From the NCBI GenBank assembly GCA_964403075.1, contig CAYOEV010000011.1, positions 14,113 to 78,112 on the forward strand: a DNA stretch of 64,000 bases, read 5' to 3'. A model generated the notes under the pieces. It searched no databases and was not told where the DNA came from. It saw only the letters and a list, made by a program, of their open reading frames with translations. The position numbers and the translations under genes were made by a program. The first letter of the stretch is position 1; every line of letters starts with the position of its first letter. This DNA is from CAYOEV01 sp964403075 (GTDB taxonomy: Bacteria; Bacteroidota; Bacteroidia; Cytophagales; Cyclobacteriaceae). Shown in pieces: positions 61,744 through 64,000 of the stretch.

Positions 61744-61986
61744 CGATTTATTGCCTATTTTTTGATGGCAAAACGGAAGGCATTAGGAATTTTTTACGGC
61801 CCAGTGAGCCGCTTGTTCAAAATTCTATGGGGACGTTCACTATATGAGATAGGCGTTTGAATAACGGAAAAAGTCAAATACAGGCTCAATCCCTTGTGCC
61901 GCTCCAGTGGTGATTGTAAGAGAAGATTTCAGAACTGGCTAAAATTTGCGCTTAGTAACATTACCTGGATCCGGAGAAATTGAGAT

Positions 61987-62616
61987 TTAAAATTCGGGTA
62001 CATACTTTAGGTGTGCATACGGAAACTGCTGAACTTTTTCCAGGCGGTAGTAAGTGTCCAGCCCGGATACACCTGCCAAATCTAAGGTGCTCAGATTAAG
62101 ACGACCTGCTTTATCCATCGCCGCCTCGGGAAAATATAAATGCATGATGCGTCCCACCAAAAGGATGGTTTGATTGGATGTTATTTTAATTTCTTCTACT
62201 TTTTCAAGGCCGATTTTTAACTGGCTTTCTTGTACATAAGGAGCTACGAAATCGTGGTAATAAACGGATGTAAACTTACATCTGTCAAATTCAGAGACCT
62301 CTTTCGGGAATTTAGCAGAGGTAAAGTGCGCCTGTTCAGCATGTGAAATTGACACAGCATTCAGTGTGAAACAGTGGCTATCCTTGATATTGAGATAAGT
62401 ATCTCTCGGCTTTTCATGCTGGGGCCTGAAAATAATACCGAGAAGTGCCGGATTACTTCCCAAGTGAACCACATTACTAAAGACGCCGAGGTTTTCGAAA
62501 CCATCTTTCGACCGGGTGCCAATCAAATGAGCGGGTTTGATGCCCGATAAGGAGTTGATCAGGTTTAAACGTTTAACACGATCTGTTTTTTCAATGTCTG
62601 CTTGCGATAAATGCAT
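61987..62616 (-). CDS. Flavin-reductase-like FMN-binding protein
   Basis: A 209-aa protein of the split-barrel FMN-binding family. The N-terminal LINSLSGIKPAHLIGTRSKD, then NLGVFSNVVHLGSNPALLGI and FRPQHEKPRDTYLNIKDS, resemble flavin reductase-like proteins that bind FMN and reduce it or use it on another substrate. The YYHDFVAPYVQES and VGRIMHLYFPEAA stretches complete the barrel. I chose ATG 62616 as the start because the family begins near there; an in-frame ATG at 62715 would add 33 residues that are not conserved in pattern. No partner oxygenase is near. Confidence 0.78.
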   Translation of the reverse strand: MHLSQADIEKTDRVKRLNLINSLSGIKPAHLIGTRSKDGFENLGVFSNVVHLGSNPALLGIIFRPQHEKPRDTYLNIKDSHCFTLNAVSISHAEQAHFTSAKFPKEVSEFDRCKFTSVYYHDFVAPYVQESQLKIGLEKVEEIKITSNQTILLVGRIMHLYFPEAAMDKAGRLNLSTLDLAGVSGLDTYYRLEKVQQFPYAHLKYVPEF

Positions 62617-62754
62617 CAATGCTATGGCTTTTAATAAGAGTAAACAGCAATAAGATGAAAAAAGTCCGTCAATTAATGGACGCAAAACGTTCAGTTTGCG
62701 CCGGGACGGTCGCATACATTCGTTTACCGCTGTCGTGGATAGTTCCTACACAAG

Positions 62755-63057
62755 CTAGACAGTTAGCCCGCTGGCATAATTGATGGGATAGGCAATTAAC
62801 ACGCCACCCCGCTCGTCTAAATAAGGTTGCAACTGTTGAATCATCTTATCTTTCTGAGATTCGGTGGTTACCGTAAAAATTAATGAGTTGCTGGTAGTTG
62901 GTAATAGACCCTCCGACAGATTCTCACCCCTTTTCACACCTCTACCTCTAGAAATATCCAGGGCAGTATAACTTTTAACATCGATTTGTTCCATTTTATC
63001 GAGTAAGTGATCGATGAAGGTATTTGCGACAATGATTTCGACTTTAAAGTATTGCAT
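62755..63057 (-). CDS. PII-like regulator of the SbtB type
   Basis: A 100-aa protein of the PII superfamily. The sequence FKVEIIVANTFIDHLLDKME, then the long T-loop region DISRGRGVKRGENLSE, then SLIFTVTTESQKDKMIQQL and ERGGVLIAYPI match SbtB, which binds AMP, cyclic AMP or ATP and inhibits the bicarbonate transporter SbtA. The usual C-terminal redox loop of some cyanobacterial SbtB proteins is absent. The gene starts 11 bases after the SbtA gene on the same strand. SbtB-like proteins in non-photosynthetic bacteria exist, but their ligand is uncertain. Confidence 0.82.
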   Translation of the reverse strand: MQYFKVEIIVANTFIDHLLDKMEQIDVKSYTALDISRGRGVKRGENLSEGLLPTTSNSLIFTVTTESQKDKMIQQLQPYLDERGGVLIAYPINYASGLTV

Positions 63058-63068
63058 GTGCTGTTGAC

Positions 63069-64000
63069 TTAAGACCAGAGAAATTGGATGATAAAGAAAT
63101 ATAGAGGGATCCCTAACGCAATATTAAAAGTGAAGGTGATACCCAATGTCATTGGTAGCAGGATACTCATGTTTGCCTGTGGCACGGCCATGCGCATGGC
63201 AGCTGGCACGGCTATGTAAGAAGCACTGGAAATGAGTACCGTCTGCAAAAGCGCATCCCCCATGGAGTAATTGAGTGCGTAGGAAATGCCTATGCCTAAA
63301 AAAGAGATGAGCGGAGGAAATAAAGCAGCAAAAGAAATGACGAAGCCCCCAGCCCGTCTGAGTTCCACCAAACGTCTGCCAGCCAAAAGGCCCATGTCCA
63401 GCATGTATAGGCTGAGCATGCCGAAAAATATTTCCGTCACAAATGGTTTGAGTTCCGCTTCACCCACAGAGCCTGTTACATAACCAATGACCAGGCTGCC
63501 TACCAAAAGCATCACTGAACCATTGAAAAAGGATTCACGGAGAATACCGCTCCATCCGTCTCCATTTGAAGAAGAGGTGTCTTTTTTTTGGTGCATTCGG
63601 ATGAGTATCAGTCCCGCTACGATAGCAGGAGATTCCATTAGCGCCATGCCTGCCACCATATACCCACCAAATGCGACCCCCTGCGCATCCAAAAAAGCTG
63701 TAGCGGTAGCGAAAGTAACGGCCGAAATAGATCCGTAAGCCGCTGCCACGGCACCGGCATCATAGTTAGACAACTTCCGCTTAAGTATAAAGTACATCCC
63801 AAATGGAATAAGGAATGAGCTGATCATGCACACGGTCATCACCACGAGCACTTGACCTGAAAAGCCACTGTGAAAGAGCTCTTCTCCACCTTTGATGCCA
63901 ATATCAAAGAGTAGGTAAATGCTAAGAAACTTACCGATCTGCGGAGGCACTTCCAGGTCGGATTTTAGAAAGATGGCGATCAGGCCAAGAAAAAAGAATA
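63069..64000 (-). CDS. Sodium-dependent bicarbonate transporter of the SbtA family, N-terminus cut by window
   Basis: The frame is open through the right edge: beyond 63950 it continues upstream as FFFLGLIAIFLKSDLEVPPQ, which is the family's early helix. The remaining about 310 residues match SbtA (DUF897): KFLSIYLLFDIGIKGGEELF, AAAYGSISAVTFATATAFL, GYMVAGMALMESPAIVAGLI, and the symmetrical second half SAASYIAVPAAMRMAVPQAN-like SASYIAVPAAMRMAVP. A GTG at 63950 should not be taken as a start. SbtA brings bicarbonate into the cell with sodium; the next gene encodes its PII-like partner. The inside loop between the halves is short and polar (HQKKDTSSSNGDGW), near where SbtB would act. Confidence 0.9.
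   Translation of the reverse strand, partial: FFFLGLIAIFLKSDLEVPPQIGKFLSIYLLFDIGIKGGEELFHSGFSGQVLVVMTVCMISSFLIPFGMYFILKRKLSNYDAGAVAAAYGSISAVTFATATAFLDAQGVAFGGYMVAGMALMESPAIVAGLILIRMHQKKDTSSSNGDGWSGILRESFFNGSVMLLVGSLVIGYVTGSVGEAELKPFVTEIFFGMLSLYMLDMGLLAGRRLVELRRAGGFVISFAALFPPLISFLGIGISYALNYSMGDALLQTVLISSASYIAVPAAMRMAVPQANMSILLPMTLGITFTFNIALGIPLYFFIIQFLWS

Noticed and set aside
61744..61986. Search for a gene or terminator after DsbD
   Set aside because: Only a five-base inverted repeat (TTGCC / GGCAA) was seen; no frame or strong stem supports a feature.
62650..62690. Possible minus-strand terminator after SbtB
   Set aside because: GTCC / GGAC stem of only four pairs before a T run; too weak to call.
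1..64000. CRISPR arrays, insertion sequences, integrases, toxin-antitoxin pairs, known anti-phage systems
   Set aside because: No regularly spaced repeats, transposase or integrase motifs, or recognised defence gene clusters were seen on either strand.

Overview
The window looks like a chromosomal fragment of a marine or environmental member of the Bacteroidota, probably Cytophagales-like. Direct signs are a subtilisin-like protease ending in a Por/type IX secretion sorting domain (30789-33956), a TonB-dependent receptor with an N-terminal carboxypeptidase-like repeat (53243-55444), propeller plus Y_Y_Y sensor proteins (25308-30726), an HYC_CC_PP-type protein (55499-55864), menaquinone synthesis (menA), -7 promoter boxes of the TAnnTTTG kind, and almost no Shine-Dalgarno sites. 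Three runs of exactly ten N (23493, 34117, 59019) are scaffold gaps, each inside a gene, so this is a draft or metagenome assembly. No rRNA, tRNA, CRISPR array, transposase, integrase or phage module was found.

Layout. 1-4.8 kb: end of a VOC-fold protein, then a minus-strand operon of hybrid histidine kinase, single-domain response regulator, a 91-aa protein of unknown role and a PhnP-like metallohydrolase. 4.9-17 kb: miaA leads into a surface-glycan block: two glycosyltransferases, a dehydrogenase/acetyltransferase/aminotransferase cassette resembling the WbpB/WbpD/WbpE steps for 2,3-diacetamido-uronic acids, a sulfotransferase, a methyltransferase, a YfhO membrane protein and a Wzx-like flippase, followed by TauE/SafE and folK. 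17.6-25.3 kb: sppA, bioB, several small unknown proteins, a TPR protein, cinA (gapped), a DUF4197 lipoprotein and an EF-hand protein. 25.3-34 kb: two tandem propeller sensors without any output domain and a large secreted protease. 34-39.8 kb: a small membrane protein (gapped), folA, fmt, a NamZ-like muramidase, a FtsX-type permease, a dolichol-phosphate-mannose-type glycosyltransferase and a GmhB-like phosphatase.

39.8-50 kb: an arginine block (arginine decarboxylase divergent from arginase, then argS and menA), and a trehalose/stress block (universal stress protein, GH15 hydrolase, convergent OtsA-OtsB fusion). 50-57.6 kb: a RusA-like protein, a secreted amidohydrolase, a free-standing HisB-N phosphatase, and a likely metal-uptake operon (HYC_CC_PP protein, TonB receptor, periplasmic HMA protein) next to a decayed membrane-protein gene; then ddl. 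57.6-64 kb: a 646-bp non-coding stretch, a tiny lipoprotein with a clear promoter and terminator, a TPR membrane protein (gapped), a DsbD-type reductase, a flavin reductase, and a SbtB/SbtA pair (PII-like regulator with bicarbonate transporter), the latter cut by the window end.

Most genes are ordinary chromosomal genes packed with ATGA overlaps. The parts most worth a second look are the metal operon in which each of three exported proteins carries a CC pair, the pseudogene beside it, the output-less tandem sensors, the RusA-like protein outside a phage, the lone HisB-N domain, and the SbtA/SbtB pair in what looks like a heterotroph. Function calls are by motif and family recognition only; no database search was run.
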